In this document: one piece after another, positions 45,400 through 54,942 of the stretch
Position numbering within the stretch: the stretch's first letter is position 1
Layout of the letters: every line of letters starts with the position of its first letter
DNA from: DATJLY01 sp035532935
Lineage (GTDB): Bacteria; Pseudomonadota; Alphaproteobacteria; ATCC43930; CGMCC-115725
Reading direction: 5' to 3'
NCBI GenBank assembly: GCA_035532935.1
Contig: DATKQE010000071.1
Location: 1-64,000, forward strand
DNA: 64,000 nt
Notes under the pieces: generated by a model
Seen by the model: only the letters and a program-made list of their open reading frames with translations
The model's database searches: none
What the model was told of the DNA's origin: nothing
Translations under genes and position numbers: made by a program

Positions 45400-46587
45400 C
45401 TATGACGCGGCAACAGGGGTCATGCCGCCATATTCCTTGTCGGTGAGCGCGTGCAGCGCCGGCATCACCTCGGCCGCGAACAGCCGCATGTTCCGCTCGG
45501 TCAGGTCGCGCGGCAAGGTCGCAAACTGCATGAGCCCGACGAAATTCTGGAATCCGAGCTGCCGGTGGCTGTCCTCGAGCCGGCGGCGGACGGTGTCGGG
45601 ACTGCCGCAGAGAATGATGCCGAGCTCGATGAGCTGATCGACCGTCAGCTTTCCCTCGGTGACCGTGCGCTTGTGAGTGCGCATGTTCTTGATCGTCGCC
45701 AACGAGAGATAGCCGGGCGGAAAGATCTGCTCGAATGGCACGCGCAGGAGCTTGTTGAACAGCGTCTCGATATGCGGCTGCGCCTCCGCGCGCGCCTTGG
45801 TGTCGCTGTCGGCGACATAGACCGGCGCCGCCCAGCCGATCTGCTCCGAGCGCGCGGTATAGCCGTGCACGCGCTCCGCCGTCTCGCGGTAGAGGTTGAG
45901 ATAGCGCTGCACCGAGGCGATCGGGCTGTAATTCTGGAGATAGACGTATTGGCGCGCGGGATGGCTCGCCCAGGTGATGGTCTCGGCGCTGCCGGTCGAC
46001 GGGCACCAGATCGGCGGATGCGGCTGCTGGTAGGGTCGGGGCCAGACGTTGACGTACTCGAATTGATAATGCCGGCCCTCGAAGGCGAACGGACCGGGCC
46101 GGGTCCAGGCCTGGACCACCAGATCGTGCGCCTCCTGAAAGCGCGACAGCGACAGCGCCGGATTGACGCCGAGCGAGTAGTACTCGGCGCCGATGCCGCG
46201 CACCATGCCGGTGATGAGCCGCCCGCCGGTGATCACGTCGAGCATGGCGTGCTCTTCGGCGAGCGTCAGCGGATGCTCGCGCAGGCAGAAGGCGCTGCCC
46301 AGGATCGCGATCTTGCAGGCGCGGGTGCGGCGCGCCAGTGCCGCGGCCATGACCACGGGCGACGGCATCAGCCCATAGGCGTTCTGGTGATGCTCGTTGA
46401 CCGAGATGCCGTCGAAGCCCAGTTCCGCGGCCAGCTCGAGCTCGTCGAGATAGCGGTTGTAGAGCTCGTGGCCCTTTTTGGGATCGTAATGGCTGTTGGG
46501 CAGGAACACCCAGCACGAGCGGTAGCGCTCGTCGAAGCTCATGTCGAGATAGGCGTAGGGCATGAGATGGAACATGAAGACGTTCAT
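45400..46587 (-). CDS. Luciferase-like (LLM class) flavin-dependent monooxygenase, copy 1
   Basis: 395 residues of the bacterial luciferase-like TIM-barrel family. Typical blocks are GFDGISVNEHHQNAYG, ILGSAFCLREHPLTLAEE and VRGIGAEYYSLG. These enzymes use reduced FMN or F420 to oxygenate or transfer hydride. No reductase partner lies adjacent. It is followed at 13 bases by an SDR, which could process its product. A second, distinct member is at 52094. Confidence 0.88.
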   Translation of the reverse strand: MNVFMFHLMPYAYLDMSFDERYRSCWVFLPNSHYDPKKGHELYNRYLDELELAAELGFDGISVNEHHQNAYGLMPSPVVMAAALARRTRACKIAILGSAFCLREHPLTLAEEHAMLDVITGGRLITGMVRGIGAEYYSLGVNPALSLSRFQEAHDLVVQAWTRPGPFAFEGRHYQFEYVNVWPRPYQQPHPPIWCPSTGSAETITWASHPARQYVYLQNYSPIASVQRYLNLYRETAERVHGYTARSEQIGWAAPVYVADSDTKARAEAQPHIETLFNKLLRVPFEQIFPPGYLSLATIKNMRTHKRTVTEGKLTVDQLIELGIILCGSPDTVRRRLEDSHRQLGFQNFVGLMQFATLPRDLTERNMRLFAAEVMPALHALTDKEYGGMTPVAAS

Positions 46588-46685
46588 GATGCCCGATCTC
46601 CCTCGGGCCGCCGACGCCTGCGGCGTCTCGGCCCCGCCCTAGAGATATCGCCGCGCACGACCCGCCGTCCAGCCGGCCGCGACCG

Positions 46686-47342
46686 TCACCCGGGCGCGAG
46701 CTTGCGGATGGCGCGGGCGACGAGGAGCCACCGCTTCATCACCTCCTCGTTGCTCGCGCTCTGGGCGCGCCGCTCGGCCACGTCCGCCGCGCGCGTGCCG
46801 AAATTCTCGATCATATGAAAGGCGGCGCGCAAGGTGTCGGGGTCCTCCTCGAGCAAAGCGCGTTGCTTTTGCGCGTCGCGCGCCGGGGCGGATTGCGGCC
46901 CGCACGGCGTGCGGTGGCGCCGCACCAGGCTCTGCAGCGTGCGGATGCGTGCGGGCTGTGCGAACGAGGCGCGGACACGCCCCGCATGGGCCTCGCCGTC
47001 GCGGATCGCGGCCTCGACGTCACGGACCAGCGTGGCGAGCCGGAACGGCTTGCGCAGCACCGGCCAGCCCTCGTCGATGAGCAGACGCGCCACATCGTCA
47101 TGGCCGGTCGCCAGGAGGAAGGGGATGCGGCGCCCGACGGCAAGCTCCGCCAGATCGATGCCCGAGAGGCCCGGAAGCACGGCATCGATGATCATGAGGT
47201 CGGGCCGCGAGGCATCGATCATCGACACCGCGGCGGCGCCCTCGCGGGCGGCGGTGACGCGGAACTGGCCGGCACGCTCGAGGCCGGTCTGCACCGCGCG
47301 GCAGACCTCGACCTCATCGTCGACGACGAGCACGTGCCGCAC
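46686..47342 (-). CDS. Response regulator with receiver domain and unassigned C-terminus
   Basis: 218 residues from a GTG behind GGAGGG. Residues 1-120 form a CheY-like receiver with DDE near the start, phosphoacceptor Asp in MIIDAVLPG and KPFR at the end. The remaining about 95 residues are Arg-rich and helical and show no recognised DNA-binding or enzymatic motif. No histidine kinase is adjacent. It may act through protein contact or phosphate transfer. Confidence 0.82.
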   Translation of the reverse strand: MRHVLVVDDEVEVCRAVQTGLERAGQFRVTAAREGAAAVSMIDASRPDLMIIDAVLPGLSGIDLAELAVGRRIPFLLATGHDDVARLLIDEGWPVLRKPFRLATLVRDVEAAIRDGEAHAGRVRASFAQPARIRTLQSLVRRHRTPCGPQSAPARDAQKQRALLEEDPDTLRAAFHMIENFGTRAADVAERRAQSASNEEVMKRWLLVARAIRKLAPG

Positions 47343-47584
47343 GGCCTGCCCTCCGCGAAAGCGGACTCGAGCATAGGCGCTCCCGCCGCCCGAAGCGAGT
47401 CGGCGTGCGCGGGCGGGTGCAAAGCCTTGACAGCGGCGAAAACGGCGCAGGACATTAGCGCCGGTCCGAAGGAGGCTCGCATCATCGCTCCCGCCGGCAG
47501 TTCCGCCCTGCTCCCGACCGAAGGCGCACGCGCCGCCGCCGCGGATGGAACGCGCCGGACCGCGGCGCCGGTGTCGTCCGCGCG

Positions 47585-49111
47585 ATGCCGTTAGAGCAGG
47601 TCGAGCCGGCGCAAGACTTCGCGATCTTCACGCGCCGCGAGATCGTAACGATTCTGTCGGGCCTGCTGCTGGCGATGTTCCTGGCCAGCATCGACCAGAC
47701 GATCGTGGCGACGGCGCTCTCGACCATCGCGCGCGAGCTCGACGGCTGGGCGTCGATGGCCTGGGTCGTCTCGGCCTATCTGGTGACGACGACGGTGACG
47801 ACGCCGATTCACGGCCGGCTCAGCGATCTCTACGGGCGCCGGTCGCTGCTTCTCATCTCGATCGGCCTGTTCGTCGGCGCCTCGGTGTTCTGCGCGCTCT
47901 CGCAGAGCATGACGCAGCTCATTCTCGCGCGCGCATTGCAGGGCGTGGGCGGCGGCGGCTTGCGCTCGGTGTCGCAGGCGGCGCTCGCCGACATCATCGC
48001 GCCGCGCGACCGCGGCCGGTATCAGGGCTATTTCGCCACGGTCTTCGTTGTCTCGAACGCGCTCGGACCGGTGCTCGGCGGCTTCTTCGCCGAATATCTG
48101 ACCTGGCAATGGATCTTCTGGATCAATCTGCCGCTCGGCATCGCCGCCTTCGCGATGTCGAGCCGCGTCTTGAAGCGGCTGCGGCTGCCGTCGCGGCGCG
48201 CCGCCATCGACTGGTGGGGCGCCATCCTGATCCTCGCCGCGACGACGCCGATCCTGTTGGGCGTGGGCAATGCCGAACACAGCGGCGGCTGGCTGTCGCC
48301 CGATGCGATCGGCCCCATCGCTGCGGGCATCGTCCTCACCGTGCCGCTGCTGTTGCGCGAGCGCTTCGCGCGCGAGCCGATGCTGCCGCTGCGGCTGTTC
48401 GCGAGCCCGGTCTTTTCGGTCTCGATCCTCATTACGTTCATCATGTCGATCGTCATGGTCGGGCTGGTCATTCTCGTGCCGCTCAACTATCACCTCGTCA
48501 CCGCCATGTCGCCGGACGAGATCGGCATCCGGCTGCTGCCGATCACCGTCGGATCGGTGGTCGGCTCGGCCGCGTCGGGGACGCTCGTCTCCCGCACCGG
48601 GAGCTATCGCCTCTATCCCATTCTGGGCAGCATTGGCGCGACGCTGGCATGCGCGGCGATCGCCGTCATCGGGCTCGGCCATTCGACGGCCTTCGACTTC
48701 ACCGTGACGACGCTGCTCGGCCTCGCCTGGGGCGGGCAGTTTTCGCCGCTCACGGTCGCGGCGCAGAACGCGCTGACGGCGCAGGACACCGGCATCGGCA
48801 TGTCGTGCCTGATGTTCTTCCGCCTGATCGGCGGCGCCTTCGGGGTGGCGCTACTCAGCACGATCCTGATCGCGAACCTGAACGCGGGCGCGCTCACCGT
48901 GCCCGGCCACGAAGCCTTGGGCGCCAATCCCGGGCTGGCGCTGTTCCATCTCGACGACCCGGGGATTCATCTCTCGGCGGCACTGCGCAATGCGCTCGAT
49001 GCGACGATCGGGCGGGCCTTCACCCATCTCTACTGGATCGCCGCCCTGATCCTTGCGGTGGCGGTGGTACCCGCCTTCGTGCTCAAGGACGAGCCGCTGC
49101 GGACGAGCTGA
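47585..49111 (+). CDS. MFS transporter, DHA2 family (EmrB/QacA-like, 14 TM)
   Basis: 508 residues with about 14 hydrophobic helices. The first helix carries FLASIDQTIVATAL, the DHA2 hallmark of motif D1, and GRLSDLYGRRSLL is motif A between helices 2 and 3. Such proton-driven pumps expel drugs, dyes or aromatic acids. It stands alone on the plus strand, with the 242 bases upstream holding no gene. It could export intermediates of the surrounding pathways, but substrate prediction is not possible. Confidence 0.9.
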   Translation: MPLEQVEPAQDFAIFTRREIVTILSGLLLAMFLASIDQTIVATALSTIARELDGWASMAWVVSAYLVTTTVTTPIHGRLSDLYGRRSLLLISIGLFVGASVFCALSQSMTQLILARALQGVGGGGLRSVSQAALADIIAPRDRGRYQGYFATVFVVSNALGPVLGGFFAEYLTWQWIFWINLPLGIAAFAMSSRVLKRLRLPSRRAAIDWWGAILILAATTPILLGVGNAEHSGGWLSPDAIGPIAAGIVLTVPLLLRERFAREPMLPLRLFASPVFSVSILITFIMSIVMVGLVILVPLNYHLVTAMSPDEIGIRLLPITVGSVVGSAASGTLVSRTGSYRLYPILGSIGATLACAAIAVIGLGHSTAFDFTVTTLLGLAWGGQFSPLTVAAQNALTAQDTGIGMSCLMFFRLIGGAFGVALLSTILIANLNAGALTVPGHEALGANPGLALFHLDDPGIHLSAALRNALDATIGRAFTHLYWIAALILAVAVVPAFVLKDEPLRTS

Positions 49112-49113
49112 AC

Positions 49114-49521
49114 TCAGCCACCGCCGCGCTGCGCCGCGAGGCATCCCGCTGCCGCCGCCCCGCCGGTGAGGACCGTACCCCAGGCAATGTCGAGCACGGT
49201 GACGAAGCCGGACCAGCCGCGCAGCGTCGCGAGATTGGTGAGATCGTAGGTCGCATAGGCGAAGAACCCGAACAGAGCGCCGAGCCACAGGCCGCGCGGC
49301 CAGGCGGTACCCGCGCGCAGCGCCGGCGCCACCGCAAAGACCACGACGCCGACGGCGTAGACGAGATAGAACGCGGCCGCCGCCCCGAAGACCGGCCGCT
49401 CCAGCAACAGCGCGCCGAGGCGCGGTCGATAGACCCCGGTCCCGACGGTGCCGAGCCAGACGAAGTCGCCGGCGGCGAGCACGACGAGGCTGGCAAGGTA
49501 GGCCCAGAGATAGGACAGCAT
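49114..49521 (-). CDS. DUF2177 family membrane protein
   Basis: 135 residues from the ATG at 49521; longer in-frame extensions lack a ribosome site. Four hydrophobic helices and the conserved LGTVGTGVYRPRLG, GFFAYATYDLTNLATLRGW and DIAWGTVLTG blocks mark the DUF2177 family, whose function is unknown. It converges with the MFS gene, with stop codons 2 bases apart, and is divergent from the DUF3891 gene. Confidence 0.82.
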   Translation of the reverse strand: MLSYLWAYLASLVVLAAGDFVWLGTVGTGVYRPRLGALLLERPVFGAAAAFYLVYAVGVVVFAVAPALRAGTAWPRGLWLGALFGFFAYATYDLTNLATLRGWSGFVTVLDIAWGTVLTGGAAAAGCLAAQRGGG

Positions 49522-49652
49522 GACCGGCCCTCCCGCGCCGCGCCGCGAGCCTAGCAATCTTCCGCAGCGCCAGGCAACCCGTGCGACGGCGCGCGCCTTG
49601 ACATGACGCCAGTTCATGCTTTGCTGGCCAGAGACGACGGCGGAGGCGTGGC

Positions 49653-50432
49653 ATGATCGTGCGCAAGGAGGCGGACGGCACGCTGCTGATGATCGGCCAG
49701 ACCGAGCATTCGCGGCTGGTCGGCCAATTGGCGGCGCATTGGGGCAATGCAAGGTTCGCTGCAGCGCGGCCGTATGATTCCGTAGTGCGCGCCGCCGTCT
49801 ATCACGACTATGGCTGGCTGCGCTACGAGACCAGCCCGGTCATCGACGAGAAGACCGGTGAGACGCCCGATTTTCGTCAGGTCGGCGGACGCCAGCTCGA
49901 TTCCTACCAATGGTGCGTGGACTGGATGACCGGTATCGACCGCTATTCCGGTCTGCTCGTCAGCATGCACCGCACCGGGCTGTGGAAGAACCGCTACGGC
50001 ACCATCGCCTATCCCGACGCCTATAATCCGCGTGCGCTCGGGCCCGAGATCGAGGCATTCATCGCCCGCCACGAGGCGTGGCAGGAGACCGAACGCCAGA
50101 CGCGCGACGCGGCCGAGGTCTGGTCGAATTATCGCCTGCTTCAGGTCTGGGACCTGCTGGGGCTCTATTTCTGCTGCCAGGAGCCGCGCGAGGACCATGT
50201 CGAGCCGGTGCCCGAGACGCCGAGCGCCAGCCGGACGGACGGCGTGCGGCTCACCATGAACCCGCTCACGCCGCGCAAGATCGCGTTCGATCCCTATCCC
50301 TTCGTGACGCGGCCGATCCATGTGCAGTTGAGCAGCCGGCGCCTGCCGACGACGCATTTTCCCGATCTCGACAGCTTCCGGCGCGCCTATTTCCAGGCGC
50401 CGGTCGAGCTCTTGGATTTCGAGCTGGTGTGA
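49653..50432 (+). CDS. DUF3891 family protein
   Basis: 259 residues. The N-terminal MIVRKEADGTLLMIGQTEHSR (first 21 residues in outline), a YHDYGWLRYE block with conserved His and Asp, and DWMTGIDRYSGLLVSMH match the DUF3891 family, which has an HD-like helical look but no established activity. It is followed after 12 bases by a UbiD gene, so it is probably the first gene of that operon. Confidence 0.82.
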   Translation: MIVRKEADGTLLMIGQTEHSRLVGQLAAHWGNARFAAARPYDSVVRAAVYHDYGWLRYETSPVIDEKTGETPDFRQVGGRQLDSYQWCVDWMTGIDRYSGLLVSMHRTGLWKNRYGTIAYPDAYNPRALGPEIEAFIARHEAWQETERQTRDAAEVWSNYRLLQVWDLLGLYFCCQEPREDHVEPVPETPSASRTDGVRLTMNPLTPRKIAFDPYPFVTRPIHVQLSSRRLPTTHFPDLDSFRRAYFQAPVELLDFELV

Positions 50433-50444
50433 GGAGCGCATAGC

Positions 50445-52097
50445 GTGGCCGATCCGCAGCGGGCCTATCCCGATCTCCACGAGCATCTTGCGGCGCTCAA
50501 GGAGGCCGGGCTGCTCCTCACCATCGACCGGCCGATCGACAAGGACTCCGAGTTGCATCCGCTGGTGCGGTGGCAGTTCGTCGGCGGCCTCGCCGAAGCC
50601 GAGCGCAAGGCGTTCCTGTTCACCAATATCCGCGACGGAAGCGGCCGCAGCTTCTCGATGCCGGTGGTGGTCGGCGCTATCGCTGCCAACCGTGCCATCT
50701 ACAGCATCGGCATGGGCGCACCGGTGGCGGAGATCCAGGCGAAATGGGATCGCGCCATCGCCCATCCGGTGCCGCCGCGCGTGGTCAACAAGGCGCCGTG
50801 CCAGGACGTGGTGCTCGAAGGCGCGGCGCTTCAGGGCGAAGGGCACGGGCTCGACCTGCTGCCGATTCCGATCTCGACGCCGGGCTTCGACAGCGCGCCG
50901 ACGCTCACCGCCACCAACGTCATCACCCGCGACCCCGAGACCGGGGTGCAGAACATGGGCACCTATCGCGCCGCGCTCAAGGCGCCGGATCGGCTGGTGG
51001 TGCGCATGGCGACGCGGGTGGGCGGCGCCGGCGGCTATCAGCACTACCTCAAGCACCAGAAGCGCGGCGACAAGACGATGCCGTGCGCGATCGTGCTGGG
51101 CTGCCCGCCCTATGTCGCCTTTCTCGGGCCGCAGAAGCTGCCGCTCGACATCGACGAGTTCACCGTCGCCGGCGGGCTCGCCGGATCGCCGATCAATGTC
51201 GTGCGTGGCCGCACCGTCGACCTTTTGGTGCCGGCCGAGGCCGAGCTGGTCATCGAGGGCCTGATCGACACCGAATATCTCGAGCCCGAAGCGCCGTTCG
51301 GCGAATCCCACGGCCACGTCGCACTCGAGGAGTTCAACATGCCGATGCGGGTGACGGCGATCACCCACCGGCTCAATCCGATCATTCCGTCCTATATCAG
51401 CCAGGTGGCGCCGAGCGAATCGAGCGTCATCAAGCGCGTCGCCTACGAGCCGCTGTTCCTCGCCCATCTGCGCGACACGCTCGGCATCCGCGGCGTGACG
51501 CGGGTGGCGCTGCACGAACCCTTGACCGGCCTCCTGCGCGTCACGATCGTCACGGTGGCGCGGGGCACGCCGCCGACCGAGATCTGGCGGGCGCTGCAAG
51601 GCGCGGCCGCGTTCAAGGGCGATTGCGGCAAGATCTGCATCGCGGTCGACGAGGACATCGATCCCGACAACGCGGACGCACTGTTGTGGGCGATGGCCTA
51701 TCGCATGAACCCGGCCGAGGACGTGGAGACGCTGCGCCACCGCGGCCTGGGCCACGGGCCCCGGCGCGAGCATGGCGGCGACGAGGATGCGACGCTGCTC
51801 GTCAATGCCACGATGAAGGGCGACATGCCGCCCCTCGCACTGCCGAAGCAGCCCTTCATGGAGCGGGCGCGCAAGATCTGGGACGAGCTCGGGCTGCCGG
51901 GGCTGCGACCGCAGCCGCCCTGGTTCGGCTATTCGCTCGGCGACTGGCTGCCGGAATGGGACCGCGCGGCGGAGCGCGCCGTCGCCGGCCGCTATCTCGA
52001 GAACGGCCGCATCAGCGCGCAGCGGCGCCGCAAGGGCATCAAGCCCGAAACCAAGTTCCGGCCGGACCGGGCGGAGCCATCGCAGGAGGAAAAATGA
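50445..52097 (+). CDS. UbiD family decarboxylase, copy 2
   Basis: 550 residues, GTG start. The conserved core has EPEAPFGESHGHV (active-site Glu region), TRDPETGVQNMGTYR and a long C-terminal tail (PQPPWFGYSLGDW) not found in the ubiquinone-pathway UbiD. It needs prenylated FMN; no UbiX lies nearby. It is close in its C-terminus to the partial UbiD at the right window edge (shared PPW.GYSLG..P..), more so than to copy 1. It is flanked by DUF3891 upstream and, with a 4-base overlap, a luciferase-like monooxygenase downstream. Confidence 0.9.
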   Translation: MADPQRAYPDLHEHLAALKEAGLLLTIDRPIDKDSELHPLVRWQFVGGLAEAERKAFLFTNIRDGSGRSFSMPVVVGAIAANRAIYSIGMGAPVAEIQAKWDRAIAHPVPPRVVNKAPCQDVVLEGAALQGEGHGLDLLPIPISTPGFDSAPTLTATNVITRDPETGVQNMGTYRAALKAPDRLVVRMATRVGGAGGYQHYLKHQKRGDKTMPCAIVLGCPPYVAFLGPQKLPLDIDEFTVAGGLAGSPINVVRGRTVDLLVPAEAELVIEGLIDTEYLEPEAPFGESHGHVALEEFNMPMRVTAITHRLNPIIPSYISQVAPSESSVIKRVAYEPLFLAHLRDTLGIRGVTRVALHEPLTGLLRVTIVTVARGTPPTEIWRALQGAAAFKGDCGKICIAVDEDIDPDNADALLWAMAYRMNPAEDVETLRHRGLGHGPRREHGGDEDATLLVNATMKGDMPPLALPKQPFMERARKIWDELGLPGLRPQPPWFGYSLGDWLPEWDRAAERAVAGRYLENGRISAQRRRKGIKPETKFRPDRAEPSQEEK

Positions 52098-53200
52098 AGC
52101 TCGGCTTCTTCACCATGCCGGTCCATCCCCAGGGGCGCCCTTATGTGGAGACGCTCAAGGAGGACCGCGCGGCGTTCATTCTCGCCGACAGGCTCGGCTA
52201 CAGCGAAGCCTATTGCGGCGAGCATCTGACCGATGCCTGCGAGAACATTCCCAACAGCATGATGTTCCTCACGAGCCTGATTGACGCCACGAAGCAGATC
52301 AAGCTCGGCACCGCGGTCGCCAACCTGCCGTTCAGCCATCCGGTGATCGTCGCCTCGAACGCGGCGATGCTCGACAATCTGCTCGAAGGCCGGCTCATTC
52401 TCGGCGTCGGCGCGGGCGTGCTGCGCTCGGACGCGGAGGCGCTCGGCATCCTCGACAAGGACCGCGGCGCAATGTTCGTCGAGGCGATCGACCAGGTCAT
52501 CGCCATCTGGACCGGCGAGGCGCCCTACAAGATCACCGGCAAGTTCTGGAACGTGACGACGGAAAAGACGCTGTCGCCCGAGCTCGGCGTCGGCATGATC
52601 GTCAAGCCCTATCAGAAGCCGCATCCCCCCATCGTCGGCACGGTGACGGATCCGAACTCGCCCGGCATCGTCGCGCTCGGACGGCGCGGCTGGTGGCCGG
52701 TGACGGCCAACTATCTCCACGCCAAATGGATCCGCAACCACTGGACCAACTACGTGCGCGGCGCGGAAGAGGCCGGACGCCGGCCGGATCGCAGCCAATG
52801 GCGCGTCGCGCGCTCGATCTTCGTCGCCGACGACGACAAGGTCGCCCAGCGCTATGGCAGGACCGACGCCAACAGCCCCTATCGCTTCTACATGAGCCAG
52901 CTTTCGACCAAGCTCCGGCTCGGCCGCAAGCTCGGGGCGTTCAAGCGCGAGGAGGCGATGGCGGACGAGGCGGTGACGGTCGACTACATCATGGACAATC
53001 TCGTCATCGCCGGCGGCGTCAACAGCGTCGTCGATCAGCTTCTCGCCTTGCACGAGGAAACCGGCGGCTTCGGCACGCTGCTTTATTGCGGCAAGAACTG
53101 GACCGATCCCGCCCTCGGCCGGAAGTCGATGGAGCTGATGGCGGAAAAGGTGATGCCGGCGGTCAATGCCGCGCTCGGCCGCACCAAGGCAGCCGAATAG
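52094..53200 (+). CDS. Luciferase-like (LLM class) flavin-dependent monooxygenase, copy 2
   Basis: 368 residues with the LLM barrel signatures KLGFFTMPVHP at the start, GYSEAYCGEHLTD and NLLEGRLILGVGAG. The ATG overlaps the UbiD stop by 4 bases (ATGA), with AGGAGG well spaced, so translation is coupled. It is clearly different from copy 1 at 45400, so this is not a local duplication. Coupled to a decarboxylase, it probably oxygenates the decarboxylated product or prepares the substrate. Confidence 0.9.
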   Translation: MKLGFFTMPVHPQGRPYVETLKEDRAAFILADRLGYSEAYCGEHLTDACENIPNSMMFLTSLIDATKQIKLGTAVANLPFSHPVIVASNAAMLDNLLEGRLILGVGAGVLRSDAEALGILDKDRGAMFVEAIDQVIAIWTGEAPYKITGKFWNVTTEKTLSPELGVGMIVKPYQKPHPPIVGTVTDPNSPGIVALGRRGWWPVTANYLHAKWIRNHWTNYVRGAEEAGRRPDRSQWRVARSIFVADDDKVAQRYGRTDANSPYRFYMSQLSTKLRLGRKLGAFKREEAMADEAVTVDYIMDNLVIAGGVNSVVDQLLALHEETGGFGTLLYCGKNWTDPALGRKSMELMAEKVMPAVNAALGRTKAAE

Positions 53201-53349
53201 GCCGGATCGTGCGCGCAATGACCGCGCCGCGGCACCGGCGCGCGGCTTGACCTCAAGGGGCAGGGTTGCCGGTATGCACATGATGATGGTTGATTGACAC
53301 CCAAGACGTTTCCCCGGTGGCGCGGGCCCATTCCTTTCGGGAGCGCGAT

Positions 53350-54942
53350 ATGATCGATCTCCACGTTGTCGACCTGTCGCGGCTGCAGTTCGCGCTCACC
53401 GCGCTCTATCACTTCCTGTTCGTGCCGTTGACGCTGGGGCTCTCGCTGCTGCTGGCGATCATGGAAAGCGTCTTCGTCATGACCGGACGCACGGTCTGGC
53501 GCGAGATGACGAAATTCTGGGGCCTGCTCTTCGGCATCAATTTCGCCATGGGCGTCGCCACCGGGATCACGATGGAGTTTCAGTTCGGCACGAACTGGGC
53601 CTTCTATTCGGCCTATGTCGGCGACATTTTCGGCGCGCCCTTGGCGATCGAAGGGCTGATGGCGTTCTTCCTCGAATCGACGTTCATCGGCTTGTTCTTC
53701 TTCGGCTGGAACCGGCTGTCCAAGGTCGGCCACCTCGTTGCGACGTGGCTGATGGCGCTGGGTACGAGTTTTTCCGCGCTGTGGATTCTCATCGCCAATG
53801 CCTGGATGCAGAATCCGGTGGGCGCCGCGTACAACCCCGTGACCAACCGGATGGAGCTGACGTCTTTCTACGACCTGATCTTCAATCCGGTGGCGCAGTC
53901 GAAATTCGTGCACACGGTGAGCGCCGGCTACGTCACCGGCGCGACCTTCGTCCTCGCGGTGAGCGCGTGGTATCTGCTGCGCGGCCGGCATATCGAATTC
54001 GCGCGCCGCTCGATCGCCGTGGCCGCAAGCTTCGGGCTCGCCTCGGCGCTCTCCGTCGTCGTCCTCGGCGACGAGAGCGGCTATACCGCCACCGCCAACC
54101 AGAAAATGAAGATCGCCGCGATCGAGGCAATGTGGGAGACCGAGCCGGCGCCGGCGAGCTTCACCGTGTTCGGCCTGCCCGACATCGCCGCGCGCCGGAC
54201 GCGCGACGCGATCGAGATCCCCTATCTGCTCGGGCTCATCGCCACGCGGTCGCTCGACACGCCCATCCCCGGCATCGACGAGCTGGTGCGAAGCGGCGAG
54301 CAGCGCATTCGCAGCGGCATGGTCGCCTACCAGGCGCTCCAGACGCTGCGCCGCGATCCGACCGATGCGGCCGCGCGCGCCACGTTCGATCAGCATGCGG
54401 CCGATCTCGGCTATGGACTTTTGCTGAAGCGCTATACGCCGCGCGTCGTCGATGCCACCGCCGCGCAGATCCGCGCTGCGGGGAACGATCTCATTCCCGA
54501 CGTACCGGTGCTGTTCTGGAGCTTCCGCTTCATGGCCGGGATCGGCTTCTATCTCATTGCGCTTTACGCCGTCGCCTTCACCCTCGCGGCGCTGCGCCAG
54601 GTGGAGCGGCGATGGTTCCTGCGGTTGGCGCTCATCAGCCTGCCGCTGCCATGGATCGCGGCCGAACTCGGCTGGATCGTGGCGGAAGTCGGCCGGCAGC
54701 CGTGGGTGGTCGATAACGTGCTGCCGACCTTTCTTGGGATCTCGTCCACCTCGCCGGGCCAGGTATGGCTGTCGCTCGTGGGGTTCGTCGCGTTCTACAC
54801 GACGCTCGCCGTCGTCGACGTCTTCCTTCTCTTGCGTTTCATCCGGCGCGGGCCGCCGCCGGCGCCGCTGACCATCGACCGCACCCACGCCTTTGCGCGG
54901 CCGGGGCGCCGCGGCGAGGATCGCGCCCATGCCCAGCTATGA
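53350..54942 (+). CDS. cydA: Cytochrome bd ubiquinol oxidase subunit I
   Basis: 530 residues from the ATG at 53350, chosen because family members start within a few residues of VDLSRLQFALTALYHF and GGGAG precedes it; the frame runs back to 53290. Nine or so membrane helices. Haem ligands are His21 (ALYHFLF), His188 (FVHTVSAGY) and Met395 (FRFMAGIG); the GRQPW motif is at 448-452. The long Q-loop suggests the E. coli-like rather than short-loop CioA form. It reduces O2 to water with quinol, and has very high oxygen affinity. The 149 bases upstream hold no gene. Confidence 0.95.
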   Translation: MIDLHVVDLSRLQFALTALYHFLFVPLTLGLSLLLAIMESVFVMTGRTVWREMTKFWGLLFGINFAMGVATGITMEFQFGTNWAFYSAYVGDIFGAPLAIEGLMAFFLESTFIGLFFFGWNRLSKVGHLVATWLMALGTSFSALWILIANAWMQNPVGAAYNPVTNRMELTSFYDLIFNPVAQSKFVHTVSAGYVTGATFVLAVSAWYLLRGRHIEFARRSIAVAASFGLASALSVVVLGDESGYTATANQKMKIAAIEAMWETEPAPASFTVFGLPDIAARRTRDAIEIPYLLGLIATRSLDTPIPGIDELVRSGEQRIRSGMVAYQALQTLRRDPTDAAARATFDQHAADLGYGLLLKRYTPRVVDATAAQIRAAGNDLIPDVPVLFWSFRFMAGIGFYLIALYAVAFTLAALRQVERRWFLRLALISLPLPWIAAELGWIVAEVGRQPWVVDNVLPTFLGISSTSPGQVWLSLVGFVAFYTTLAVVDVFLLLRFIRRGPPPAPLTIDRTHAFARPGRRGEDRAHAQL

